A DNA stretch of 42,022 bases from Galactobacter sp. (lineage in GTDB: Bacteria; Actinomycetota; Actinomycetes; Actinomycetales; Micrococcaceae): NCBI RefSeq assembly GCF_022712295.1, contig NZ_JALAGT010000061.1:1-42022 (forward strand), in the 5' to 3' direction. Positions 23,877-32,036 of the stretch are shown in pieces (the stretch's first letter is position 1; every line of letters begins with the position of its first letter). The notes below the pieces were generated by a model. That model searched no databases. It was not told where the DNA came from and saw nothing but the letters and a program-made list of their open reading frames with translations. The translations under genes were made by a program, and so were the position numbers.

Positions 23877-25808
23877 ATGTCAAGCCATCCTCAGGACGCG
23901 ACCGTCCGACTCACCGTGGCGCAGGCCGTGGTGCGTTTCCTGAATCACCAATACTCGGTGCTGGACGGGGAACGCCGTCGCATGATCCCGGCCTCCGCCG
24001 GCATCTTCGGCCACGGCAATGTCTCCGGATTCAGCCAGGCCTTCTCCCAGTTCGGTGACGACATGCCCTTCATCCAGGGACGCAACGAGCAGGCACTGGC
24101 TCACGCAGGCGCCGCCCTGGGTAAGGCCACGCAGCGGACCCAGACCCTGGCCGTGACCGCATCCATCGGCCCCGGGGCCATGAACCTGGTGACGGCGGCC
24201 GCCTTGGCCACCGTGAACCGGCTACCGCTGTTCCTGCTGCCGGGCGACACCTACGCCACCCGCCGACAGGGCCCCGTGTTGCAGCAGCTCGAGAACCCCC
24301 AGGACCCGGGCCTCACGGTCAACGATGCCTTCCGTCCGGTCTCCTCCTTCTTCGACCGCATCACCAGGCCGGAGCAGCTCATCACCGCGCTTCCGCAGGC
24401 CTTCCGGGTGCTCGCGAACCCGGTGGAGACCGGCGCGGTGGTGCTCTCGGTGCCCCAGGACATCCAGTCCCATGCCTACGACTTCCCCGAATCCTTGTTC
24501 CGCGACCGCGACTGGGTCATTCGCCGCACCATCCCGCAGCCCACGGAACTCGACGCGATCGCTGAGGCCGTCCGTTCCGCAGAGAAGCCGCTGTTGATCG
24601 CGGGAGGCGGTGTGCACTACTCACGAGCCTTCACCGAGCTGGAGGCCTTCGGGGAAGCTACCGGGATCCCCGTGGCGGAAACCTTCGGCGGCAAGGGTGC
24701 GGTCAGCACCGACGCGGAATGGTTCCTGGGCGGGCTGGGGCTCGAGGGAACGCCCGCCACCAATAGGCTCGTGGCGCAGGCGGACCTGATCATCTCGGTC
24801 GGCACCCGGCTCACGGACTTCGCCACGGGAGCGCAGACCATGTTCAAACACCCGGACGTGCGTTTCGCGAGCATCAACGTGGCGGAACTCGACGCCATCA
24901 AGCAGGGCGCCATCGCGGCCGTGGCCGACGCCAAGCTGGGGCTCGCCGGCCTCACCGAGCGGCTGGACGGTTACCACGTGGATACCTCCTGGACCCAGGA
25001 GACCGCAGCGCAGAAGGCCGAATGGGCTCCGCGTCGCGCAGCCGCACTGAACCCCGATGAGGTCTACGCCAAGACATCGGACACCCCGGACACCGACGCG
25101 ATCCTGACGCAGGGGCAGCTCATCGGCCTGATGCAGGAGCACGCCAAGGGTGGCGACACCCTCATCGCTGCGGCAGGTGGCCCTCCAGGAGACCTGCTGA
25201 AGGTCTGGGACGCCACGGGCGCTCGACACTGCCACCTGGAGTTCGGCTTCTCTTGCATGGGCTACGAGATCCCAGCAGGCATGGGTGTGCGGCTCGCGGA
25301 CCCTGACCCGGCACACCGCGTTTCCGTCTTCATCGGGGACGGCACGTTCCTCATGAACCCCACCGAGATCCTGACCGCGGCGCAGGAAGGCCTCAAGGTC
25401 ACCTACATCGTCTCGGAGAACCACGGGTTCCAGGTGATTCGTCGCCTGCAGATGCTCAAGGTGGGCAAGCAGTTCGGCAACGACTTCCGCTACCGCGGCG
25501 AGGGCGGAACCGAGCAGGCGGCCCTGGATGGTGGTTACCTCGCCGTGGGTCTGGAGAAGATCGCTGAGGGCCTTGGCGCCCACACGGTGCGAGCCACCAC
25601 GGCTGCCGAGGTGCGTGCCGCGTTGGACTCCACGCGGGACATCGACGGCCCTGTGGCCATTGTGGTCCCGACCGTCCCGCTCGTGGACCTGCCCGGGTCG
25701 GAGGTGTTCTGGGACGTGGCTCCGGCCGAGGTCTCTGAACAGGCGTGGGTGGCCCCCATCCGCGCCGAGTACGAAGAAGACCTGAAGGAGCAGCGGTGGC
25801 ACGTGTGA
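23877..25808 (+). CDS. iolD: Second IolD-like ThDP-dependent cyclohexane-dione hydrolase
   Basis: The 643-residue product shares the whole IolD architecture with the gene at 8563: E71 in GRNEQALAH, the NDAFRPVS-FFDRI segment, and the ThDP site G487-D488-G489 with N515 (same 28-residue spacing). It differs after the ThDP motif: the active-site loop reads ENHGFQVIRRLQM, whereas the first copy has QNHGYASIGHLSE, and the chain has an extra stretch around residues 395-415. This suggests a different ring-dione substrate. AAGGAG lies 10 bases before the ATG. Its last codons carry the ribosome site (AAGGAG) for possible early starts of the aldolase gene. Confidence 0.88.
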   Translation: MSSHPQDATVRLTVAQAVVRFLNHQYSVLDGERRRMIPASAGIFGHGNVSGFSQAFSQFGDDMPFIQGRNEQALAHAGAALGKATQRTQTLAVTASIGPGAMNLVTAAALATVNRLPLFLLPGDTYATRRQGPVLQQLENPQDPGLTVNDAFRPVSSFFDRITRPEQLITALPQAFRVLANPVETGAVVLSVPQDIQSHAYDFPESLFRDRDWVIRRTIPQPTELDAIAEAVRSAEKPLLIAGGGVHYSRAFTELEAFGEATGIPVAETFGGKGAVSTDAEWFLGGLGLEGTPATNRLVAQADLIISVGTRLTDFATGAQTMFKHPDVRFASINVAELDAIKQGAIAAVADAKLGLAGLTERLDGYHVDTSWTQETAAQKAEWAPRRAAALNPDEVYAKTSDTPDTDAILTQGQLIGLMQEHAKGGDTLIAAAGGPPGDLLKVWDATGARHCHLEFGFSCMGYEIPAGMGVRLADPDPAHRVSVFIGDGTFLMNPTEILTAAQEGLKVTYIVSENHGFQVIRRLQMLKVGKQFGNDFRYRGEGGTEQAALDGGYLAVGLEKIAEGLGAHTVRATTAAEVRAALDSTRDIDGPVAIVVPTVPLVDLPGSEVFWDVAPAEVSEQAWVAPIRAEYEEDLKEQRWHV

Positions 25809-25826
25809 GCGGACAGGAAGATCTGA

Positions 25827-25862
25827 CGATGACCCCAGTACAGCCGATGACCCCAGTACAGC
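25827..25862 (+). repeat. 18-bp tandem duplication carrying the aldolase start codon
   Basis: CGATGACCCCAGTACAGC occurs twice without change, so the gene has two in-frame ATG codons 18 bases apart and a protein N-terminus of MTPVQP-MTPVQR. Confidence 0.9.
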
Positions 25863-26617
25863 GCGGCGGCGACGCCACGAGCGTGGTGGCGCGAATTCTC
25901 TCCGGCGAACGCACCATCGGAACGTTCGCGGGACTCGGCTCCACCACGGCGATCGAGGTGCTGGCCGCTGCGGGCCTCGACTGGGTCCTCGTAGACCTGG
26001 AACATGGCGGCGGGGACGAATCCCAGGTGGGCGACGCCGTCGCGGCGGCAGGTGCCTACGGTGCGGCCACGCTGGTGCGCGTCGAGAGCGCAGAACGCAT
26101 CCGGATCGGCCGTGTCCTTGACGCGGGAGCCGCAGGGGTGATGCTGCCCCGCATCGCCTCTGCGGAGCAAGTGGAGGAGTCCCTGAAGCACTTCTCCTAC
26201 CCGCCGCTCGGTGACCGAGGAGTCGCGACCTACAACCGCTCCGTGCGGTGGGGCCTGGACAAGGCCGCGCTGGAAGCGGACCCGGCCCTCGTGATCGTGC
26301 AGATCGAGACGCTCGGCGCCCTGGACCAGGTGGAACGGATCGCCGCGATTCCCGGCGTGGATGTCCTCTTCATCGGGCCGCTGGACCTCTCCTACGCGCT
26401 CGGCACGCCCTTGGACTTCTCCTCGGAACCGTTCAAGGCCGCGGTGGACCGGGTCATCAAGGCGGCCAAGGACCACGGAAAATCCGCAGGAATCCTCTCC
26501 GCCACCACCGACATCGCAGCCGGTCGCGCCGAAGAGGGATTCACCTTCCTCCCCGTTGGCTCGGACGCCACTTTGCTGGTCGATGCCGCCCGCGGCATCA
26601 TCTCGACGCTCGCCTGA
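25829..26617 (+). CDS. HpcH/HpaI family class II aldolase
   Basis: Divalent-metal-dependent aldolase that makes or breaks pyruvate-type (2-oxo acid) aldols. The 262-residue product has the family residues: H59 in VDLEHGG, R84, E160 in VQIET, and D186 in GPLDLSYALG, equivalent to the His, Arg, Glu and Asp of HpaI. The most likely start is the first ATG (AGGAAG 8 bases upstream). GTG codons at 25796 and 25805 overlap the IolD-like gene and cannot be excluded; the first of these has a good AAGGAG. In this block it takes the position that IolJ (a different, FBA-type aldolase) has in ordinary iol operons, so it may cleave the keto-deoxy acid formed after ring opening. Confidence 0.88.
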   Translation: MTPVQPMTPVQRGGDATSVVARILSGERTIGTFAGLGSTTAIEVLAAAGLDWVLVDLEHGGGDESQVGDAVAAAGAYGAATLVRVESAERIRIGRVLDAGAAGVMLPRIASAEQVEESLKHFSYPPLGDRGVATYNRSVRWGLDKAALEADPALVIVQIETLGALDQVERIAAIPGVDVLFIGPLDLSYALGTPLDFSSEPFKAAVDRVIKAAKDHGKSAGILSATTDIAAGRAEEGFTFLPVGSDATLLVDAARGIISTLA

Positions 26618-26652
26618 GCCGCTCGCCCCTCATCTTCCCTAGGAGTACCCCC

Positions 26653-27897
26653 ATGAACTCACCTCGCACCATCGGTGTAGGCCTCATCAGCGTCGGCTGG
26701 ATGGGCCAGCTTCACTCCCGCGCCTACTCAGCGCTGCCCGTCATGTACCCCGAGCTCGGCATCAAGCCCCGACTGGTCGTCGCGGCAGACACCAATCCCG
26801 AGCGCGCCCAGTACGCCGTGGACGTACTCGGGTACGAGCGCGGCGTCACCGACTACCACGAGGTCCTGACCGACCCCGAGGTCGAGGTGGTCTCCATCTG
26901 CGCGCCCAACTTCCTTCACGCAGAGATCGGTGCTGCCGCGGCCGCTGCAGGCAAGGCCTTCTGGATCGAGAAGCCGGTGGGCCGTTCCGCCGACGAGACG
27001 CAGGCCGTGGTGGACGCGGCGGATGCCGCGGGGGTGGCTACCGCGGTGGGCTTCAACTACCGCAATGCGCCGGCCATCGAGTATGCCCGCAAGATCATCG
27101 CGGAGGGCAAGTTGGGGCGGATCAACAACGTCCGCGGCGCCTTCTTCGCGGACTACTCCGCCGAACCCAACGGTGCCCTGTCCTGGCGCTTCATCCGTAA
27201 CCTGGCCGGCTCCGGCGTACTGGGCGACCTCCTGGGTCACTTGACCGACCTGGCTCACTACGTCGTGGGTCCCATCGACTCGGTCGCTGCCACCACCAAG
27301 ACCGTCTACGCAGAGCGTCCCAAGCTGCCCATGGGGCAGGCCACCCACTTCGCCGTGGTGGAGAACGGCGAGATGGCTCCGGTGGAGAACGAGGACTACG
27401 CCGGACTGCTGGTGCGTTTCGGGCCCGACGCCGTGGGTGCCGGTGCCGTGGGCACGCTCGAGGCCTCCCGGGTCACGGTGGGTCCGCGTGCGGAGTATTC
27501 GCTCGAGGTCTATGGCACCGAGGGCTCTCTTCGCTGGAACTTCGAGCGCATGAACGAACTCGAACTGGCATTGGGCTACGACGGTCCTCACGTGGGCTTC
27601 ACTCGTGTCATGGCCGGCCCGGACTTCGGGGACTTCAGCCACTTCCAGCCTGGCGCGGGCACCTCCATGGGCTACGACGACTTCAAGGTCGTGGAGGCCA
27701 AGAAGTTCCTGCTCTCGTTCGTGGGGCAGGACTCGGCGCACGCAGATGTGCATGACGCACTGGCCGCGAACCGTGTCGTGTATGCGGGGGAACAGGCGGC
27801 GGCGAGCCGCGCCTGGGTGGATGTGGAGCAAGTCGCAGGAACCACTGCGGCCCGCAACACCAGCGCGGTCCCCAGCGCAGCCGGAGCGTCGGCATGA
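26653..27897 (+). CDS. Gfo/Idh/MocA family oxidoreductase (long form)
   Basis: NAD(P)-dependent dehydrogenase of sugars or cyclitols, 414 residues, longer than the usual 330-350. Rossmann-type start ISVGWMGQLHS (12-22) in place of G-x-G-x-x-G, K107 in IEKPVG, and D192/H196 in GDLLGHLTD supply the usual Lys-Asp-His catalytic set. The extra length lies in the C-terminal sheet domain (about 220-370). AGGAG is 7 bases before the ATG. It overlaps the next gene by four bases. The substrate is unknown; a cyclitol or a keto-sugar intermediate is likely from the context. Confidence 0.88.
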   Translation: MNSPRTIGVGLISVGWMGQLHSRAYSALPVMYPELGIKPRLVVAADTNPERAQYAVDVLGYERGVTDYHEVLTDPEVEVVSICAPNFLHAEIGAAAAAAGKAFWIEKPVGRSADETQAVVDAADAAGVATAVGFNYRNAPAIEYARKIIAEGKLGRINNVRGAFFADYSAEPNGALSWRFIRNLAGSGVLGDLLGHLTDLAHYVVGPIDSVAATTKTVYAERPKLPMGQATHFAVVENGEMAPVENEDYAGLLVRFGPDAVGAGAVGTLEASRVTVGPRAEYSLEVYGTEGSLRWNFERMNELELALGYDGPHVGFTRVMAGPDFGDFSHFQPGAGTSMGYDDFKVVEAKKFLLSFVGQDSAHADVHDALAANRVVYAGEQAAASRAWVDVEQVAGTTAARNTSAVPSAAGASA

Positions 27898-28817
27898 CAC
27901 GTCCCGTGGTCGTAGGTCTCGGGCCGGTTCCGGCAGACGTCGTGGAGCCCGTGCTCGGTGACGTGGAGTTCGTGGCCGAGCCGACCGCCGCAGACCTCGC
28001 ACGGGCGCACGGCGCCATCGTGCGCGCGGCGGTCACGGTGGGGGAGGAACAACTGGAGAACATGCCGGAGCTGCGGGTCATCGCCCGCACCGGCGTGGGT
28101 GTGGACGACGTGGACATGGCGGCCGCCGCCGCCCGCGCCATTCCGGTGGCCATCACCCCGGGTGCCAACACCAACGCCGTGGCCGAAGGGGCGTTGGCTC
28201 ACATCCTGCATCTCGTGAAGTCGCTCGGCCCCTTGACGGAACTCATCAGGAAGGGCGGGTGGGCGGAACGCACCGGCATCCCCGTGGGTGACCTCGAGGA
28301 TGCAACGCTGGGCATCGTGGGCTATGGCCGGATCGGACGACGGGTGGCTCACCTGGCCACGGCCTTCGGCGCCCGGGTCTTGGCCTACGACCCCGTGGCA
28401 CCGGTACCCGAGGACCGAGATGCCGGAGGGCTGGAGGCACTGCTCGAGAACTCCGACATCGTCTCCCTGCACGTGCCGCTGCTCGCGAGCACCCGCAACC
28501 TGGTGGACGCGGAGGCCTTGAGCCGGATGAAGCCCGGCGCGGTCCTCGTCAACGTGTCGCGCGGCGGGTTGGTGGATCTGGATGCGGGACTCGCTTCGCT
28601 GGAATCCGGTCACCTGGGTGGCCTGGGACTGGATTCCTTCGACCCTGAACCTGCGACCCCACATCCGCTCTACCGTCACCCGCGCGTGGTGCTCACCCCC
28701 CATGTCATGGGCCTGTCCGCCAAGGCGGCGCGTGCCACCTTCATCGACGCGGCCCGTGCCGTTCGCGCGGTGCTGGACGGTGGCGCACCGGCCGCGGTGG
28801 CCCAACCGGACACCTGA
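27894..28817 (+). CDS. D-2-hydroxyacid dehydrogenase (phosphoglycerate-dehydrogenase-like)
   Basis: The 307-residue product has the NAD-binding motif GYGRIG (143-148) and the catalytic set R224 (VSRGGL), E252 (DSFDPEP) and H270 (LTPHV) of the D-2-hydroxyacid dehydrogenase family, with RTGVGVD (65-71) in the substrate domain. It has no C-terminal ACT domain, so it is not a regulated serine-pathway SerA. It would interconvert a 2-oxo acid and a D-2-hydroxy acid, for example glyoxylate/glycolate, hydroxypyruvate/glycerate or tartronate semialdehyde. An ATGA overlap couples it to the preceding gene. Standard inositol pathways have no such step, which is one reason to think this block differs. Confidence 0.88.
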   Translation: MTRPVVVGLGPVPADVVEPVLGDVEFVAEPTAADLARAHGAIVRAAVTVGEEQLENMPELRVIARTGVGVDDVDMAAAAARAIPVAITPGANTNAVAEGALAHILHLVKSLGPLTELIRKGGWAERTGIPVGDLEDATLGIVGYGRIGRRVAHLATAFGARVLAYDPVAPVPEDRDAGGLEALLENSDIVSLHVPLLASTRNLVDAEALSRMKPGAVLVNVSRGGLVDLDAGLASLESGHLGGLGLDSFDPEPATPHPLYRHPRVVLTPHVMGLSAKAARATFIDAARAVRAVLDGGAPAAVAQPDT

Positions 28818-28857
28818 ACCCCCCATCACTTCGACGAAGAAGACGAGTAACCAGCTC

Positions 28858-29760
28858 ATGACTGATATTCAGATCGCGGCAGCCCCCATCTCCTGGGGTG
28901 TCTGCGAGGTCCCGGACTGGGGCCACCAGATGGATCCCGATCGCGTGCTCACCGAAATGGGCGAGCTCGGGTTCGCGGCCACCGAGTTCGGCCCGGAGGG
29001 CTTCCTGCCCACCGACCCGGAGGCCAAGGCACGGCTGTTGGCCGAGCACGGCATGCGGGCCGTGGGAGGTTTCGTTCCCGTCCTCTTGCACGATCCGGAC
29101 CACGACCCGCTGCCGGAGATCGTCAGGGAACTGGCCTCCTACGAGGCGGCAGGCGCCGGGACCATCGTGCTTTCCGCAGTCTCCGGCCAGGATGGCTACG
29201 ACGCCCGCCCCGAGCTGGACCGTACCGGCTGGGCCACCCTGCTGGACAACCTGGGGCGGGCGCGTGAGGCCGCAGCGAACGTGGGTGTCACCGCCGTGCT
29301 GCACCCCCACGCCGGGACCATGGTGGAGACCACCGCGGATGTGCAACAGGTCCTCGACGGCAGCGAGATCGGCTTCTGCTTCGACACCGGACACCTCTTC
29401 ATCGGCGGAACAGACCCAGTGACCTTCGCGGCCGAGCACGCGGACCGTATTCTCCACGCACACCTGAAGGACGTGTCCCTGCAGCACGCGGAGCGCGTGC
29501 GTGCGGGCCAGAGCACGTACTACGACGAGGTCGTGGCGGGAATGTATCGGCCGCTCGGCCAGGGCGACATCGATATCGCGGCCATCGTCACCTCGCTGTT
29601 GGACGCCGGCTACACCGGCTGGTTCACGCTGGAGCAGGACAACGTGATCAGTGAAGAACCGGCGCCTGGTGACGGCCCTGTGTCCGACGCCGCGGCGAGC
29701 CTCGCGTACTTGCGTTCCGTGGCCGATGGACACGGTTCAGCTCGGGAGGTCAACGCATGA
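28858..29760 (+). CDS. iolE: Inosose dehydratase-like TIM barrel (IolE)
   Basis: IolE removes water from scyllo-inosose to give 3D-trihydroxycyclohexane-1,2-dione, the IolD substrate. The 300-residue product fits IolE: start AAAPISWGV (7-15), E43, HPHAGTMVET (149-158), FCFDTGHL with D176/H179, HLKDV with H202, and the later segment YYDEVVAGMYRPLGQGDIDI (221-240), which corresponds to the F-x-x-G-x-G-D-I-D-F region of IolE. E259 is the last metal ligand. The upstream frame is open but the ATG fits the family; its ribosome site is weak. It overlaps the next dehydrogenase gene by four bases (ATGA). Confidence 0.85.
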   Translation: MTDIQIAAAPISWGVCEVPDWGHQMDPDRVLTEMGELGFAATEFGPEGFLPTDPEAKARLLAEHGMRAVGGFVPVLLHDPDHDPLPEIVRELASYEAAGAGTIVLSAVSGQDGYDARPELDRTGWATLLDNLGRAREAAANVGVTAVLHPHAGTMVETTADVQQVLDGSEIGFCFDTGHLFIGGTDPVTFAAEHADRILHAHLKDVSLQHAERVRAGQSTYYDEVVAGMYRPLGQGDIDIAAIVTSLLDAGYTGWFTLEQDNVISEEPAPGDGPVSDAAASLAYLRSVADGHGSAREVNA

Positions 29761-30929
29761 GTTCGCTGCAGGATGCTGCCCTGACGATCGGCGTCATCGG
29801 GCTCGGCCGGATCGGCATCATGCACGCCAGGAATCTGGCGCAGCAGCCCGGCGTCGAGGTCCTGGTGCTGATCGGTCGTAACCAAGAGAAGCTGGACGCT
29901 GCGAAGGCCGAGTTGGAGCGGGCGTTGGCCCCCGGCGCACCGGCGGAGATCGCGGGTGAGCTGGCGCCTGCGGACGTCGAGACACCCACCATCCGGACCC
30001 GACTCACCTCGGAGGGATCCTGGACGGATGGCCTCGACGGGGTCGTCATCGCCACGTCGACCGGGACCCATCCCGAACTGGCTGAGACGGCCGCCTCAGC
30101 GGGCGTACCGCAACTGCTGGAGAAGCCACTGGGGCTGGACCTGGAGCACACCGCGAACCTCGCTGCCCGACTCGAGGCGTACGGAACCCCCATCATGGTG
30201 GCCTTCCACCGCCGCTACGATCAGGGCTACCAGGAACTGCGCCGTCAGGTGCAATCCCGGGAACTCGGCCTGATCCGTCAGGTCGCGGCCGTTGATCACG
30301 ACCACTACCACGTCACGCCGGACTACATCCCGACCTCTGGCGGCATCTGGCGCGACCTCGTGATCCACGACTTCGACGTCATCCCCTGGATCCTGGGAGA
30401 GGAACCGGTGTCCGTGTTCGCTTCGGGGTCCGTCCTGGATCGGTCGGACTACGGAGACCACGGGGACCTGGACACCGCCACGGCCGTGGTGACCTTCGAG
30501 TCCGGCGTGCAGGCCGTCGTGTCCGCAGGCCGCCGCATCGGTACCGGTCAGCACGTGGACGCCACGGTCTACGGTTCCGAGGGCGTCGCGGCGGCCGGCT
30601 ACGACTCCAGGACCCCCATCGCCTCCACGGAACCCGACGGCCCCGTTCCCGCCTCGACGTATGACGAATTCGTCAACCGATTCGAACCGGCCTTCCGCCG
30701 GGAGATCGCCCACTTCGTGGCCATGGTGCACGGCGAGGCGGACTCGCTGACCTCGCCCAGTGCGGGAGTCACCGCATCGCGGTTGGCGCTCGCAGCAGAG
30801 GAATCGGTCCGCACGGGGCGTCCGGTCCTGTTGGCGGAGATCAAGGACGCCGTAGCAAACGGCGAGAAGAGCACCGAAGCCGACCACACGGCGTCGGACA
30901 TCGAAAGCACACAAGGAGCATCCGCATGA
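29757..30929 (+). CDS. Gfo/Idh/MocA family dehydrogenase, IolG-like with insertion
   Basis: The 390-residue product has Rossmann motif VIGLGRIG (13-20), K123 in LEKPLG, and D200/H204 in WRDLVIHDFD, so the inositol-dehydrogenase catalytic set is intact. Compared with the next gene it has an insertion of about 25-30 residues at 55-85 in the nucleotide domain and an acidic tail of about 25 residues. PTSGGIWRD is the form seen in inositol/scyllo-inositol dehydrogenases. It lies between iolE and another iolG with four-base overlaps on both sides, so the three proteins are made together. It may oxidise a different isomer such as scyllo- or D-chiro-inositol. Confidence 0.88.
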   Translation: MSSLQDAALTIGVIGLGRIGIMHARNLAQQPGVEVLVLIGRNQEKLDAAKAELERALAPGAPAEIAGELAPADVETPTIRTRLTSEGSWTDGLDGVVIATSTGTHPELAETAASAGVPQLLEKPLGLDLEHTANLAARLEAYGTPIMVAFHRRYDQGYQELRRQVQSRELGLIRQVAAVDHDHYHVTPDYIPTSGGIWRDLVIHDFDVIPWILGEEPVSVFASGSVLDRSDYGDHGDLDTATAVVTFESGVQAVVSAGRRIGTGQHVDATVYGSEGVAAAGYDSRTPIASTEPDGPVPASTYDEFVNRFEPAFRREIAHFVAMVHGEADSLTSPSAGVTASRLALAAEESVRTGRPVLLAEIKDAVANGEKSTEADHTASDIESTQGASA

Positions 30930-31924
30930 GCAACGCGAGACTGGGTTTGATCGGGACCGGTCGTATCGGATCCGTCCACGCCACCAACATCGGGGCCTCC
31001 TCCGAGGCCGACCTTGCCTGGGTGGCCGATCCATTCGTGGACGGCGCCAACCGGGTGGCAGCGCAGACCGGGGCGCGGGCAACCGACGACCCAGCAGCGG
31101 CCATCGCGGCCGGCGACGTGGACGGGGTCATCATCGCCTCCCCGACCCCCACGCACGCGGACCTCATCGAGGCGGCCGTCGGCGCGGGCGTCCCCGTGCT
31201 GTGCGAGAAGCCCATCGACCTGGACCTGGCGCGGGTGGACCGGCTGGCACCCGTGGTCGAGGCCTCGGGCGTACCCGTGGTGGTTGGCTTCAACCGCCGC
31301 TTCGATCGTGACTTCGCAGCGGCGCGAGCTCGTCTCGACGCAGGGGAGATCGGCCAGCTTGAGCAATTGCGCATCACCAGCCGCGACCCCGCAGCCCCGC
31401 CCGCCGACTACGTGGCCGTATCCGGCGGCATCTTCCGCGACATGACCATCCACGACCTGGACATGGCTCGCTACATCGCCGGGGACATCGTGGAGGTCTC
31501 GGCCACGGGCGCCAGGCTCTTCGACGCGGGTGCTGCGCAGCATGGCGACTTCGACACCGTCATGCTGACCCTTCGCGCGGCAACCGGTGCGTTGGTGTGC
31601 ATCCAGAACTCTCGGCACAGCGCCGTGGGCTACGACCAGCGCATCGAGGTGTTCGGCCCCGACGGGATGCTGGACGTGGTCAACGCACCCACCTCGCTGC
31701 TGCGTTCCTCCACCGCGACGGCCGTCGAGTCGGTTGGCGGTCCCTACCAGCACTTCTTCCTGGACCGATACGCACAGGCCTACACCGACGAACTCTCTGC
31801 CTTCGTGGGACTGCTCCGGGGCGAGTCCTCGCAGTTGGCGACCTATGCGGACGGGCGTGCGGCCCTGGCTCTGGCGGACGCGGCCCAGCGTTCAGCCGAT
31901 ACGGGCACCGTGGTCGCCGTCTGA
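30926..31924 (+). CDS. iolG: Inositol 2-dehydrogenase (IolG-type)
   Basis: The 332-residue product matches IolG closely: LIGTGRIG (8-15), K95 in CEKPIDLD, GFNRRFD (121-127), and SGGIFRDMTIHDLDMARY with D172/H176. The Lys-Asp-His set and this last segment are the best IolG signature in the window. It should oxidise myo-inositol or a close isomer with NAD. The start is in an ATGA overlap with the previous gene. A 109-bp gap with only a weak hairpin (GTGGT/ACCAC near 31934) separates it from the transporter gene, so read-through is likely. Confidence 0.9.
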   Translation: MSNARLGLIGTGRIGSVHATNIGASSEADLAWVADPFVDGANRVAAQTGARATDDPAAAIAAGDVDGVIIASPTPTHADLIEAAVGAGVPVLCEKPIDLDLARVDRLAPVVEASGVPVVVGFNRRFDRDFAAARARLDAGEIGQLEQLRITSRDPAAPPADYVAVSGGIFRDMTIHDLDMARYIAGDIVEVSATGARLFDAGAAQHGDFDTVMLTLRAATGALVCIQNSRHSAVGYDQRIEVFGPDGMLDVVNAPTSLLRSSTATAVESVGGPYQHFFLDRYAQAYTDELSAFVGLLRGESSQLATYADGRAALALADAAQRSADTGTVVAV

Positions 31925-32019
31925 ACCGACGACGGTGGTCCCCACACCACGAACAGTAGAACCGACACAGGAAACCTTCGGCCCTCGGCCGGGTGCGTGC
32001 AACCACGCACAGATACCTC

Positions 32020-32036
32020 AGGAGGCTCAGAAGTTG
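32020..32036 (+). promoter_or_regulatory. Ribosome binding site that fixes a TTG start
   Basis: AGGAGG, an 8-base spacer and TTG. The next in-frame ATG, 24 bases later, has no site before it, so TTG is the start of the transporter. Confidence 0.75.
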
